NCBI GenBank assembly: GCA_963965975.1 | Contig: OZ014411.1 | Coordinates: forward strand, 21,046,446-21,110,445 | From: Xestospongia bergquistia | Taxonomy: Eukaryota; Porifera; Demospongiae; Haplosclerida; Petrosiidae | Length of the DNA: 64,000 nt | Reading direction: 5' to 3' | Part shown: positions 35,041 to 48,049 of the stretch, one piece after another | Layout of the letters: every line of letters begins with the position of its first letter | Position numbering within the stretch: the stretch's first letter is position 1 | Translations under genes and position numbers: made by a program | Notes under the pieces: model-generated | The model's database searches: none | Told to the model about the DNA's origin: nothing | What the model saw: only the letters and a program-made list of their open reading frames with translations

Positions 35041-36847
35041 CTCTAAAGTCTATATTGTTGTAATCGTAACACCATTTTTGAATGTCTGTTTCTATACCTA
35101 GAGAGGTTAACACTGGTGAGGGGCCTTCACATTTGTCCTATAGTAAAGTCTTGTTTGAAATAGTAATTATCTGTGGGTGTCACTGAATGTGGGTATATAA
35201 ATAAAATGGTAGCCATGAATTTCACTTGTCCCAGGCGCAGTTACTATGATTTTTACTTGTCCCAGGCCAAAAAATGGTTACCCAGACAAGTGGATAACTA
35301 CTAATTTCAAGCCTTGCCAATAATGTATTAAAGTTGTCATAAGTTTGTATATATACATATGTACCTTTTGTTATTGCCTTCCAAATTTTTTGAAAATATC
35401 TTCAAACTCATTAAATACACATTGCACCTCATTATTGACATATTCAAAGATGAGCACATATCTTGAATCAAATTTATTTTAAAGTCTCAATTGATGTGGA
35501 ATTTAAAAACTGAAAAACAGTACATTAAAAAACTGTACTGCTCTTTTATAGCAATGCAAATACATCAACAAATTCTATGTTATAATCAAGTTACAACAAC
35601 TTTTTTCATGTCATACTTGGTACTCTTCTTGATGTGACTTGTATGTTCATATATATTCTTATATGAAACACTTGTTGAGATCTGAGCTTTTTAAGCACCT
35701 GTTTGTCAAATGAAAACAGTGATGTGATAGTCCAACATTTTATGTCTCCAAATTAAAGACTCATAAAAAGCTGAGGACTTAGTTTCTACCAATAACGGTG
35801 TACTTTGGAAGAACAATATTTTATTACCCATATAATAATCCTTCATGGCGACAGAAGTCTTTGAAGAAATGGGAAATGGCTATTACAAAATGCTCTGTTG
35901 AAATAAGCTCAGCCACAGTAATAGATTGCTGGCCTTTCTTTGGATGTCCAAGAACAAGATCATAATATAAATAACGTGTTCAACTCTGCATGTTAAACTA
36001 ATAACTGTTGCATCAAGTATAAAACTTGCTCTTTGGTGAATTATGATATATTCTTGCCCCTTCTTCTGTAAATATGGAAACACTGAATGGTTTTGCCACA
36101 ATTTGTTGAATGTATCCTCATATGGCTTTTTTGGATCCTTCTGTGCTCTCTTTGTCTAGAACTATCAGAAATGTTACAAGATTGAAGTATGGTAACTGGT
36201 TTTTTTCAACCCTCTGGCCAAATTTTTGAACATGTTGACTATTGCCAACCTATATTATATACAAAATAAGTACCTTAAGATCAAATCAATTTTTTGGGTG
36301 GAGGGTTCTGAAAGTAATCCCTTTCTCCTATAGACAATCTTTTTTATTGGTCTTCTCTACTAATTCTCCTTTAAAAATTTTTTGTCAAAGTATGCCCAAT
36401 ACGATACTTACATTGGGCCAGAATCACCACTTTTCCTGAAGTTTAAGTTGTCTTATAAACTTATTCCTCATCACTTCTTCATACACTCATCTATAGATAA
36501 ATCTTCAACCTGATTTTTAAAATAACCATATTCATGCAATTCAAAATAGTATGACAAAAATATATTATTTCTGTTTGCTATTTGTTCATTTGTTCCTGGC
36601 TAGTCACTTCCTTACTTCCTTCGTTTTCTCTTTCTCTTGAATCTTATTGCTTTTGTTAGATACTTGACACAAGCAAAGGAAACAATGAACAACCTCAATA
36701 AGTTTCTCATCTACCATAAAACACACTGATATGTCAAAATACGTGGTTATTAAATCTGATTGGCTGAATGCATTGCTTGGAATGTGACATGTCATGTTTG
36801 TGCATTGTGCACGCACTGTGTTTATAAAAATGCAACTATTGTTCCAT
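35041..36847. other. Unassigned repetitive-looking DNA
   Basis: No gene supported. A minus-strand frame at 35883-36101 (FPYLQKKGQEYIIIHQRA) has extension in neighbouring frames (about 35850-36170), as expected of a decayed transposon protein, but I cannot name it. ACTTGTCCCAGGC is repeated at 35226 and 35262. Confidence 0.3.
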
Positions 36848-38868
36848 TGATACTAGTGTTTACCAATATATTCAATACCGATAAAGATGTTTAAATTCTC
36901 ACTGATATCTTATCCAATATTCAAAACAAAAAGATATATAGAAAGAAGGAGAGGAAGAAAGAAACAAATATATAAAACAATTAAAACTAATAGTCATAAT
37001 TAACAAATCACAAATTTGGTTTAAGAAGAGTAGTTGCTCAACATTTTTTGGTAAGAAGTGGTTTCTTGAGTTAGTACATATGTCTGATACACTGCTGAAT
37101 AATATTTCAAAAGCAACTGAGGCAGGTGGAGCACTTAAATATTGTCACACTAATAGTGTCAGAATTGGCCATTGAGAGGCTTTACTTTTCCAATAAGAAA
37201 ATAGTTCAGATTTTGAATCATTAGGTATATTAGGCTCCTTGAAATACTGCTCGACTTCAGATTCTGCAAACTCTAGTGAACTTTGGGAGTGATATGCTAT
37301 TAACTCCCTACAGAAGCTCCACAAAAGAGAAGATTGACCAGCATCACTACCTTCTTTGGTGAATTTTTCAGTTACAGTTTGTTGTGTGCTAGCACTATTG
37401 GAAGGAAAGTCATCTCTCTGTGCTTCAGCTTTGTATAAAGAGGTAAACATCTACTTTGCTATCATTCCAGATAATATTGAAGAGAATACCTTGTCCTTAA
37501 ATCTCAGATCTAAGATAGTTGCTACAGCAAAGTGTTAGATTCTATGTCCTGATAGCAACGTTTTAAGTGATGCAAACATCTCCTTTTCACACCATGATCA
37601 GAATCTGGGATTTCTAGAAACTTCTGTGTTCTGTTTATAATTGGGATGATAACAGAAGCTGTAGGGTAATTGTCACTGCTCCTCTTGTTGCCTCTTCATA
37701 GACCTGTAGTATCTTCACTACTTTCTCAGCCAAGAACCACTGAGTATTAGTATGTCTATTTTTTGGTGAATCTTCTCTGTTTTCATTTCTAGTTTCTCAT
37801 TGTTTAGCACATCTACAACTATGGAGTATAGACAGGAATATTCATCATTCTTGTTTCTTATAATAACATGATCTTTGGGTTCATTGCTTAGGTCAGAGCA
37901 GCAGGAGTAGCATATTTCTTGAAGAGTAGCCATGCAACACCTACTTCTATTAATGATATTCATAATTTCACACTACCTCTAATTGCATGCCAACACTCTT
38001 TCCACATTCCTTACTGGGGACAACTCGTGTGACCAGACCTACTTTCGCTTGCGAGTAGGTCTGGGGACGAGACTAGGTTGCTATGTGCTCACCTGTGTGT
38101 CGTTAATTGAATGGAGCAGCATGTAGACGCATATATTGATATTGAATCTCTTTCATAATTGAATGATAGGTTGAACTGATGTATGAATCTTGAGCCACAA
38201 AGCTCCATATGTCAGTGGTAACAGATAAACTATCAATATTTAACAAGGAAACTATCACCTTCTCACTGACTTTTTGGTACATCTCAGGTATTAGGTGGTT
38301 TATACCAAGGCTCCAGCAACTTTAGCAGGGAATTAAAACCATCATGTTCGATAATAGAAAATGGTTCCTTGTCTATAACAATCATCTCTCCAATTGCCTT
38401 GTGAATCTGTTGAGATCTAACATGGTCTAACATGATTCTGCCATTGGTAGTTGCCTTTTTGCTCCTTTCCCACTCTCCTGCTCATCTTTGACAGCCTTGT
38501 ACTCAACTGGATGTTTTGTCTCAAGGTGTTGCCACAAGTTTGATGTAGTGTCACTGAACTTCTACCTCTAGGACCCACACAGATACAAATTGAACAACTT
38601 GCTTTGTTTTCATCGGTTTTTGTTACAATGAAATGGTTCCAAACAACACTCGTTCTTCTACATTATCCGTCATTGAATCAATGGCATATCATACTTCATG
38701 TGATCAATGCTATTGGTTGATCATGTGAGTTTTGATCATGTGAGTTATAATATGGCTTCCACAAACGCACATGTTTATTGATCGGTTTTATCAAATATGA
38801 AGTGAACGATACCGATAATTAAAATTATTGTGATTCATATATCGGTGCAACACTACTGATGACATTGG
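36848..38868 (-). mobile_element. ZBED-type hAT transposon with recognisable ends
   Basis: The right end (plus strand) TATCGGTGCAACACTACTG and the left end ACTAGTGTTTACCAATATAT are inverted and related to the common hAT terminus CAGTGTTGCACCGATA; inside both is a CGATA-rich subterminal block. Minus-strand coding remnants in order: degraded BED finger (about 38480-38640, with a TSNLWQHLETKHP-like block across frames), TTDIW-type motif (38220), WFLAEKVVKILQVYEEAT (37690-37735), SSLLWSFCRELIA, ESEVEQYFKEPNIPND and YWKSKASQWPIL (37145-37330). This is a roughly 2-kb element with internal deletions and many stops. A hairpin MITE lies within it at 38.03 kb. Confidence 0.75.
38034..38073. repeat. Hairpin repeat related to that at 15.2 kb
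   Basis: CAGACCTACTTTCGC and GCGAGTAGGTCTG form inverted arms around TT, followed by GGGACGAGAC, so GTCTGGGGACGAGA is shared with 15239-15252. Same dispersed family, different loop. Confidence 0.65.
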
Positions 38869-38879
38869 CAATACACTTA

Positions 38880-39970
38880 TAAATTGAATCAACTTTGAAA
38901 TGATTGGAAATGAGGCTTGAAATTATTTCTTTTGCCAATTCAAAGAATTTTCCAAGACAGTTCTCTTAAAGAGAGGTCACTCATGTGCTCGTCATTAGCA
39001 TTTTAAGGATATCAGTACTTGGCTTTGGTTTACTCAGCTCAGCATTCAAAAGGCTCATATTTTTCTGGTAAGACTCGATATCATCAGCATTGACTGGTGG
39101 AGGATAAGAATGCATAGCCCAATCATGTAATTTTAATTGCTTCCTTGGTGGAGCCCCGTCATTTTTTTGACTGCCATGCCGGTTGACATTTTGACACCGT
39201 TAGTAAACAAACCATTTCCAAGAGTGCTAAAATGAAAAAAAATAAACCCAGTTTATCATTTGACATTTGACTAATATCACTATCTCCTTCTCTGTCCTTA
39301 AGAAAGTCAATTTTTTCAATAAGTGCTTTAGCAACTATACCACAACACTTTAGAGAAGACATGTGTCATGAGCATAGTAGCCAAAGTTTGCACGGCATAT
39401 TTCCTGTCACTGTCTGTCAAAACCTTCAATTTAAATTTAAATTCACTGCTTGAGCGAAATTTTGGAATTGGAAATGGGTTGGAACATGATTCATGTGCGC
39501 TCTTTGTAAGATACAAAAATAGGACTATTATATAATCAGCACATGTACCTTTCTAGCATGAAATCTCATGGGTATACTTGAACTATTCTCTGATGAGTGT
39601 ACTTGGAAGGGTGGGGCTTTGATTAGAAACAGAATCTAAATGGTGTCAGAGCTGAAGGTGACTGTAAATTAATTCTATAAATATGCCACATACTGACAAC
39701 TCACCTGACTTTCGTTATATAGAGTTCTCAAGGCACTGTGCACCTTCAAATGAACACCAACTTTAGAATCTGGTCCAGGAGTAGTCGACAACCCTATGGC
39801 TAATGCGTTTCCATCCAGGTACTCATCTGAGTATAGCATAAGCACAATTACGTACAGTAAAATTATTTACCGACCTTGAAAGCATCCACAACAGAGTCAG
39901 GAATATGTGATCGCTCCTTGAGCCAATTACATATGTCTTCAACTGTCATTTCCTCCAATTTCTCAGACAT
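38880..39970 (-). pseudogene. SAM-domain protein (SAMD3-like family), broken
   Basis: Exon 1 39871-39970 starts at ATG (MSEKLEEMTVEDICNWLKE) and uses donor GTAAAT. Exon 2 39705-39826 completes a SAM domain (VDEYLDGNALAIG, VHSALRTLYNESQ). Exon 3 starts at 39501 and encodes the family's IPKFRSSSEFKFKL and DSDRKYAVQTLATMLMTHV. Then a frameshift is needed at about 39362-39370 (to read SSLKCCGIVAKALIEK, then FLKDREGD). After 39160 the frame continues as PPRKQLKLHDWAMHSYPPPV and SLLNAELSKPKPSTDILKML (about 39000-39150). SAM-plus-this-C-terminal-region proteins are a large family in sponges and cnidarians, usually labelled SAMD3-like; function unknown. The clean 5' exons suggest recent inactivation. 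Confidence 0.7.
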
Positions 39971-40038
39971 TTTTAGGTGATAATCAAGCACATGGTGGCT
40001 CAATTTGTGATAATTAAAGGTGATAGGTGTGACTAGGC

Positions 40039-43000
40039 ATGGTTTGTGATGAATTGATGTTTGCCTGTCAGTTCTGCTTGTTCCGCTGTGAAAGGAGACT
40101 ACACTTGATTAAACACTCGTTTGAATCTCATTCATTTAAATCAACTTTCTATTTCAATTGTGGAATTCGTTATTGTATGCACTTGTTCAAAGTTGGGTCT
40201 AGTTACTCCTCCTGGAAGACCCATGCTAGTAGGAAGCATCCTAATTGGCAAAATGAAATGGAGAACTATGCCACTGTTGCACCAGCTGAGACTCCTACTG
40301 TACATTGTTCTGATGAAGATGAAACATTACAAAGTTCACCTGTTGCTGTTTCAGTAAGCGGTAGCAATGCAGATGATGTAGATGATCATGGTGAACTTGC
40401 GAAATCACAAGATGACCACATATTTGCATATCTGAAGTATACAGCAGCATTGTTTCTATTGACTTTGAAGGAACAACACAAGCTGTCACAGGCTTCAATA
40501 GATTTTGCTGTAGGAGCAATTAATGGATTAATAAATACTGTATGTAATTCAGTACAGGAATCATTACAATCCCAGTCTGATACTGTCATGCTTATGGCAG
40601 AGCAAATTACAACATGGTTCAAATATGAAGATCCATTTTCTTCTTTAAATACAGAATATCAACAAACCAAGTTTTACAGAGAAGAATTTGGATTAGTAGT
40701 AAGTCATGTAACAAGAATGGACATACATGTCACTTACGTTTTGTCTTATAGGAACCATTACTATCCACCTTGGTTCGTCGTATAAATATAAAAAGCATGG
40801 AGCAAAACACCAACTTTTTGAAACATTTGATACATGCCAATATGTACCACTTATTCGAAACTTGGAATGGTTACTTCAAAAAAGGGACTTTTATGACGAG
40901 GTTAGGCTAAATGCACATGTACATTAAATATTTGTTCATACAGGTGTTTAAAGCTCGAGAATATACTGATAGTGGTTACATGTATGACTATTGTTATGAC
41001 CAATTTTATAAACAGCATCCTTTGTACATGATGGAGACAGATGCACTTCAATTGATTGCATATTGTGATGATATTGAGACATGTAATCCCATTGGCTGAG
41101 TTTTGGCTCACACCATACTAAGCACAAGTTAGGTAAATATTTCTAACAGTATTTTACCATAAATATATAACCTTAATTCATTGTTATTATATTCTTATTT
41201 AAGTTATTTTCAAGGTATGTTTTACTTTGCGATTGGAAATATTGAACCAAGACTACATTCATCTTTAAGATGCATCTAGTTGATTACTTGTGTCAAAACG
41301 AAAGGTCTAGAAGAGTATGGATTCAGGAAAGTGTTACAGCCATTTATTAATGATGTTAACAAGCTGTTTAAGGTGTGTCACAATGTAACTACATGTATTA
41401 TGTTCATACTGCCTTAGGGAGTAACAATGACTATTCGAGGCACAAAACAATTAGTTAAAGGATCTGTGCTGTTTTTCTTAGCTGATACTGTGGCTGCTCA
41501 TGAAATTGGAGGTTTTAAACTTGGATTTTCTTGTTCCTTCAGGAAAGGTTGTCATTGTTTAGCAACACGTGAAAGCAGAAAGTATGAGATCCACAAATAA
41601 AATACATGTAAATGTGTGTTCCTTAATTGTTATCCCATACAACATAATTACCTTATACATCCATTTAGTTCAAAGGAAAGGAGTTCACTCCATGAACACC
41701 AGACTCTTACGACTATCTCTGTTCCTTGCTTATTGGTCCTTTACAGTAAGAGGATTCTGGACAAGAGTATTTTAAATGACGTTGACTCTTTTCATGTCAT
41801 CAATCAGCTACCTCAAGATATTATGCACGTATTATTAGAGGGTGTTGTACCACATGAACTCCAGTTAGTGCTGTATGACTATGTTATTGAGAGGAAGTTT
41901 TTTACTCTTGAAAAGCACAATGAGCGTGTAGCCTCATTTTGTTATTCTTCTGATGAGGCTCGTGATAGGCCCACACCAATTACTCACCAAACTATTACTA
42001 AAGAATCATCTATGAGACAATCTTGTAAGTTACTTCAGTACAGTATTGTAGAATGTTTAATGATTTTTAATTAGCTGCACAGGTATGGGTATTATCAAGT
42101 AACCTTCCCTTAATGATTGGTGACATTGTTCCTCTTGATGACAACCTATGGGAATGCTACTTACTTCTTCTTGATATATTGCAACTTTGTACTACTCGAA
42201 TCACATCAAGTGGACAAGCCGGCTATCTTGAGGCATTGATCCATGATCATCATCAGCTTTTTGCTCACTGTTATACACAGGAAATGATTCTACCAAAAAT
42301 TCATTATATGGTGCATTTCCCTCAACAGATTATCAGGTACTGACTTACATGTTTCTTGTCTGTAAATTATGGTTTGTAGAACTGGCCCTCTTATTAATAC
42401 TTGGTGTATGTGGATGGAAATGAAAAACAAGTATTTTAAGGACACAGCCTACAGTAGCAATTTCAAGAATGTGTGTTTAACTGTTGCAAAACGACATCAA
42501 AAGCTACTTTGTTCTTAGGTGATTGGCTGTTGCTTTTTTGACAGAGATGTGGAATGTGGACCAGGTATGTATGCCCTTGTTTTGGTATTATGTTTTATTG
42601 AGTTAATAGCAAAAGATCCCCAGCAAGTAGAAGACCTTTCTGAAATATTACGTTTCAAGATATTACAAAATCTACCAGCATGTCACACTGCTAATGTTTA
42701 CAAGTATGTGAATTGTATAATTCTAATTAAAGCACACCAGTTTGAATACCTGTCAAAGTATTTGTTTTGTCATTTGCCTAATCAGGCACGTTTTACTATT
42801 AGTAATGGTAATAATTATTGTGGTTAATGTTATTGTGATTGTTCCCTGTATATTGTCTGTGTGGGTAAATGTATCTATCTTGTTATTCCTATAGGACATC
42901 CTGAGTAAAGTTCAATAGTATAAAGTATCAACCTCAAGACTACGTAATTATTGGCTGGCAAGATATCTTCTGTTATTTGGTTGATTATTAGCATTTTATG

Positions 43001-43200
43001 TCACACATGGTACTGTCTTCTTCAAGATTTCCTCACTTGTTACGCTTGGAATTTATCACCATTTTCATAGCTTTGTACTTGATAGAAACACTGATGGAGA
43101 AGATGCAGTAATTTGCCTCACAGAGTTAGTTACTAGTCAGGTATACAATTCACATCTCTTAAGAAATGGTTTGCTGTATATCACCCTTCATTCTCATATT
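40039..43200 (+). pseudogene. C2H2-finger transposon-like protein family, copy 1 (decayed)
   Basis: Exon 1 40039-40698 has C2H2-like fingers (CQFCLFRCERRLHLIKHSFE; WKTHASRKHPNW) and an alpha-helical part. Later exons: 40752-40900 (HQLFETFDTCQYVPLIRNLE), about 40944-41150 (CDDIETCNPIG, then HHTKHKLG), about 41215-41372 (FAIGNIEPRLHSSLRC, KGLEEYGFRKVLQPFINDV), about 41419-41580 (GVTMTIRGTKQLVKG, GGFKLGFSCSFRK), about 41668-42026 (NQLPQDIMHVLLEGVVPHEL), about 42084-42336 (LPLMIGDIVPLDDNLWE, LPKIHYMVHFPQQII) and about 42376-42555 (TGPLINTWCMWMEMKN). Lesions: a one-base frameshift at about 40757, another near 41097 and TAG at about 41278. I do not know a name for the family. It recurs at 47.4 kb, which supports mobility. 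Confidence 0.65.
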
Positions 43201-43536
43201 GAAAGGACTTCAACATAGACTCTGACACTCTCTTTTCTGTATCAAACAATGTTGTTCTTGGTATTGTTGAACTGACAGATTTTATTAAAATGTTATTATT
43301 TTGTTAAAATAACAATGATTTAGTTCAATCAACAAACAATTTTGCTAAACTAACAATCATTCACTGAAATGACACAGTGATTGCTAAAATGGCAAATTGT
43401 AGCAGAAACAATCTTTGTTGAAATGGCAAAGTCATTTTTGCAGTGTAGGTGGAGTCAGAACATTCTTTGAAAATGATGCTGATGGTTGTAGCGAAATTTC
43501 ATGCTTTAATATAAATTAACAATGCTGAATTTATAG

Positions 43537-44747
43537 ATAACAAAGCCCCTTCTGTTGGAAGAATATGTCTTGCATGTCCATCAGGATACATAGGAGATGG
43601 TAGACAACATTCTATTTTGTGTATATTCCATCTATTTATTGACCATAGTTTAGTAATTTTCAGCAAATCAAGATTAGTTTTATTATGACTTGAAATTGCA
43701 AATATTTCCATAAAAATTCTTTCTGTAGTTCTATTATCATGACTAATGCATATAAAATAATGTAGTGATGATTATATTTTGTCTTTATGTGACTTTTCTC
43801 AGTTGATCCTGACAGGAAGTGTCCAAATAGCAATAAATGTGAACAACTTTGTATACTGGATGTTGGATCATCATCAATGGAGATGTGCTCTTGTTACAGT
43901 GGTTTGTCATTGATTCTAATTTTTTTGATTTTGATTTTGATTAAATTGTACTGGTGACTCGTGGTGAGGACTTTTTATTTTGATAGTCACCATAACTTAA
44001 TTTACAAAGTACATGTTATACTTATTTTGTTAACTTGACACATGACACAGTGGTGGATTGGATACTCAAAAAGAACTATTTATAAGGTAAATAAGTCTAT
44101 TTTTTACAGATGTCAATGAATGTAATACATCAACTAATCCCTGTGAACAACACTGTATTAATAATTATGGTAGCTTTATCTGTAGATGTAATACTGGCTA
44201 TACTCTCAATACAGACGAATTGACTTGTAATGGTCAGTATTATACATGATAATGTTAAATGAACATTTTAATTATACATGTAGATATTGTCGAGTGTTTT
44301 CAAGCATTTATAAATGGAAAGTCTATTTGTCCTAGCAACCAGATATTTCAAATTATTCCAGATGGATTTAGCTGCTCAGGATCATAACTTCAAAACTCTC
44401 TTTGCGTAGTAGGTATGTCTACTAGCAATATAACACCACTTTAGTACTATGTAATTCAATACAATGATTATCACCATAATGTAAGATAATATTATTATAA
44501 GGAAATTCTACTATTGTTTTGTGCTTATATATTTTTTCTCTTTAAACATTTAGCATTTTCCTCTACATTATCAAGCTCAATGAACACACCTAGTACAACA
44601 AGTATTTTGTTTTCAACCTCATCACCTACACCTATATCACATGAAGAAGGACTTTCAAACTTTGTAATTGCTGGAATAGCTGTTGGCTCATTCATTGGAT
44701 TTCTTATGATTGCTGTTCTAATCTTTATACTGGTCTTTATAATGTAG
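43537..44747 (+). CDS. EGF-repeat transmembrane protein fragment
   Basis: Phase-1 exons: 43537-43599 (CLACPSGYIGDG), 43803-43901 (EGF-like, CPNSNKCEQLC ... CSCYSG), 44110-44232 (calcium-binding EGF: DVNECNTSTNPCEQHC, GSFICRCNTGYTLN), 44284-44396 (DIVECFQAF... ending in TAA) and 44554-44747 (Ser/Thr-rich stalk, then the hydrophobic segment FVIAGIAVGSFIGFLMIAVL and stop). A type I surface protein is implied. There is no signal peptide or start exon nearby, because the upstream neighbour is the C2H2 pseudogene. The 44284 exon has an in-frame stop but could be an alternative end; skipping it (both neighbours are phase 1) joins EGF to stalk-TM in frame. So this is either a 5'-truncated gene or a relic. 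Confidence 0.6.
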
Positions 44748-47366
44748 TAAGAAGTGCCAACAAAAGGCATATATGATAATTGAGTTTAACATGTCTCAAT
44801 TCTATTTTTAGTAAATAATCCACCAAGAAAGGAAAATGTTCATTTGCTAGGGATAGAGGTACTAAAAATGACGACTTTACAATTAAAAATATTTACTATG
44901 AACCACATTCTTCAAACTTACAAGGTAATTCTAGTTGATGTTTTAAACTTACTTTGTAACATTTTAAATGACTGGTTGATAATGTTTACTTAGTAAAATT
45001 TCATTTATTTATACTCTTTGTTCTTGACTACATGTGTATAATTATATATAGCAGAAGGCAAAAGTGTACATTTATTATAATACAAATATATTTTTAACAG
45101 TAGTGCCTATTCAATAAAAGGTATTGCATGAACACTTGTGAAGGTACACATATATAGATATAATGTACTGTATTATAATGTTAATCGACTACAACAGAAC
45201 TAATTAATGGAGGAATTATTTGAGGACAGGAACAATCAGATTAAGAAAAAAAAGATGAATTTTGAAGTTTGTTCATTTTTGTCGCAGTTACAATTATTAT
45301 TGGTTTTAGAAACTGTCAAACTATTTTTCAGATAGTTCTACATATAACATATCCCAGGGTTATATCAACCAACAGACTTCTATTTCTAAACTTCACAGCT
45401 ACAATACCAAATTTGGACTGAAATACAACATTTTCATTACCAAAAAAGCTAGCCCCTGTAGTATAAATGTATTAAATTTATTTATTTCTACTAGGAGATA
45501 CCTGTCACAACCAAAATTGGAGGTGGGGAGTTTTGAAGAGGCACACCTCTAAACCTGAAGAACAAGGACCGCTATACTAATACCTTTAATGTACATAATA
45601 ATCAAGTTTTTATATATTGTCTAGTAATAATAAAGTGACATTTTGAGTGCTATGTAATTGGCTAGCTATTAAATATGTATTTATTCATAGACAGTTACTA
45701 AAAATAGCAATAGTTATTATATGATATCTGTATAATTATTATTAATAAATGCAAATAGATTTTGTCTTGAATTTTACAATGACTAATGATATTCAATTGA
45801 TGTCTTAATTCTTTACTTGAACATCTAGTTTAGAGAAAAATGGCTGCTTTAATAAATCCTGAGCCTTGCCTAACAGATTATTTTTAAAGAAATACATAGG
45901 TCAGGTTGATGTAAAGTTCATTATTCCAAGAATAATATAGAATTAAAAAATTGTTTTAAGATAAAGAAAAATATTGATTTAGTGGTTAATAAAGGTTGGT
46001 AATTGAGATTGATTAATAATTATTGATGCAATTTAAAACAAGAAGTGAATATTATGTGACTTAGCTTCAAAAAACATAATTAGAGAGAAACATGTTAGTG
46101 AGGGAAATAAATCAGTTTATTTTCATTAATAATAATAGTACAATATACAACATCAAAGCAATATTATATCTTTATTTTCACGTATAGCAAACTTTTCATT
46201 CAATTGAAGACTCGGTACAACCTTTAAAATTTCAATGCTTAACGATGAAGCATTAATTGTTAAATTTCATTGCATCCACCTTGTATAACAACTTAAAAAA
46301 AAAATCAGTCATTCATCATTAAAACAATTTAGAATTGTATTATGGACACTAACAATACTTTTAATTTACTAAGTTTTTAACATTGTTTACATTGTGTTTG
46401 TACAAGATTCACAAATTCACAATGAAATGAAACTAATCTTCTAAACCTTGGTTCTCTGATTACTTGAACAAACCCAAGGACTAGGCTCTAACCTAAACAA
46501 TTTCTTAAATGAATAATTTCTCAAATAAATATATAAAAAGGAGGATATTCCTGCAATTACCAGACATAACTGAACATTATAAGGATCAACCTTATATTCA
46601 AGAGGACATTTCATTACATTGGTGCTCATGGCAGATCACTAGATACTGGTTATATACAAGTGTAGTGAAACCATACAACGTTTTACTAATGCCGTTGTAC
46701 TACCAAACAATGTATCTGTTATATATTAAAGCACATCATCAAGCTTAGAACCCATATGATATTTGCTAGTTATTGCTGTATAAAGAAAAGTGGTAATACT
46801 AGCATATATAGTTAGAGTCAATAGTCTAGACAGGTAATGTATTGATTAGCCTTTCAATAATTTACATTGTATTTTTATGTATATGTATGTTCCCAGTGTA
46901 TTGCATCTAAACATATGAACATGCACTGGGTTATGACCACAACAACCTTAAAAACCATGAGGAGATAGTGGATTGTTCCCAGAACATCAGTGAAATGTTG
47001 TGAGTTGTTAAAGGTTGTCACACATGCAAACTACTTGTTGGAAAAGTGTTAGTATATGATCTTAAGGAAAGTTACTGAACAGCAAATCAGGACGAAGATG
47101 CATATTTCCCTTGAAAGTATTCACTAATTGTCTTATAATAATAATTGTTAAAATGTTATTGAATGAAAACAGAAGCATGTTGACAAAACACAAACAGCAT
47201 GTTACAAAAGGAAAAATAATAAAACTTACACATATAATGTGTTACATATATGAAACTTAGGAACAATAGTTAAGATGGATAATTGTACATGTAATTGCCT
47301 GATGAAGTAGTGTGGAATGATATCGGTTCAAATTTTCTACGTCAAATAAAGTGTATTGGAGTTGCT
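44748..47366. other. AT-rich stretch, no gene seen
   Basis: Only short unsupported frames. A possible tail exon following the EGF-TM gene (NNPPRKENVHLLGIE around 44817-44860) has an unfavourable splice phase. Confidence 0.5.
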
Positions 47367-48039
47367 TTAATGATGCATGATAATGAATGTTATATTGACA
47401 GTCGTATAACAGCGACAATATCCAAATGGTTGGTTTCCTTCAATGATGGATATGTAACATAACCTGGCAAACATAAAGTGATCATCTTTGATATCAACTA
47501 GAAGGGTGGCATCTGGTTGATACTTCACACCAGCAATGATTAACCAGTTCGTTCTGAAAAAAATCATGCAATGTACACAGTGTAGGTCAGCAAAACTGTT
47601 ACTATCATCAACAAGTGTATCCATGTACCTAATGAAAAGCACAGACATGCAGACAGACACACAAATGCATTAGTAGATTACAGTACCTATGTCTAATAAT
47701 TATAATCAATTAGAACTGCTAACAAGACAATGTGCTGTTTACATAAGCATACACCTGTAAACATTCTATTGAGTCATTATGAAGATCATACAGCAACACT
47801 AGCCCTACACATGAGTACATAATTATTTGATAAACCTGAAGAACAAACAACAACTATCAAATATACCTGGACCAATTTGAAGCTCATCTTGGATTAAGGA
47901 AGTGCTGTCCAAATTTCTGTAGCAGGACATTAATTGATGATGCTTTGTAAGAGTTATGCTAATGTTTTGAGAAAATTTTATGAAGTCTGAATACTTTGCT
48001 TCAAACCTCATGTACCAGTGTCGAACCAGAGGTCCATAT
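47367..48039 (-). pseudogene. C2H2-finger transposon-like family, copy 2 (3' exons only)
   Basis: Minus strand after an acceptor (TTTTTTCAG): YGPLVRHWYMRFEAKYSDFI, ISITLTKHHQLMSCYRN, LIQDELQIGP (47866-48039). Then about 47540-47370 gives NWLIIAGVKYQPDATLLVDI and FARLCYISIIEG. The GPL...WxMRFEAK and KRHQ/KHHQ blocks align to the 42.38-kb exon of copy 1 (GPLINTWCMWMEMKNKYFK, AKRHQKLLC), and this copy retains the form that copy 1 lost. The upstream exons are absent. Confidence 0.65.
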
Positions 48040-48049
48040 CTGAAAAAAG

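Noticed and set aside
40295-40622. Minus-strand frames over the C2H2 exon
   Set aside because: Antisense shadows; the plus strand has zinc-finger spacing and a good donor at its end.
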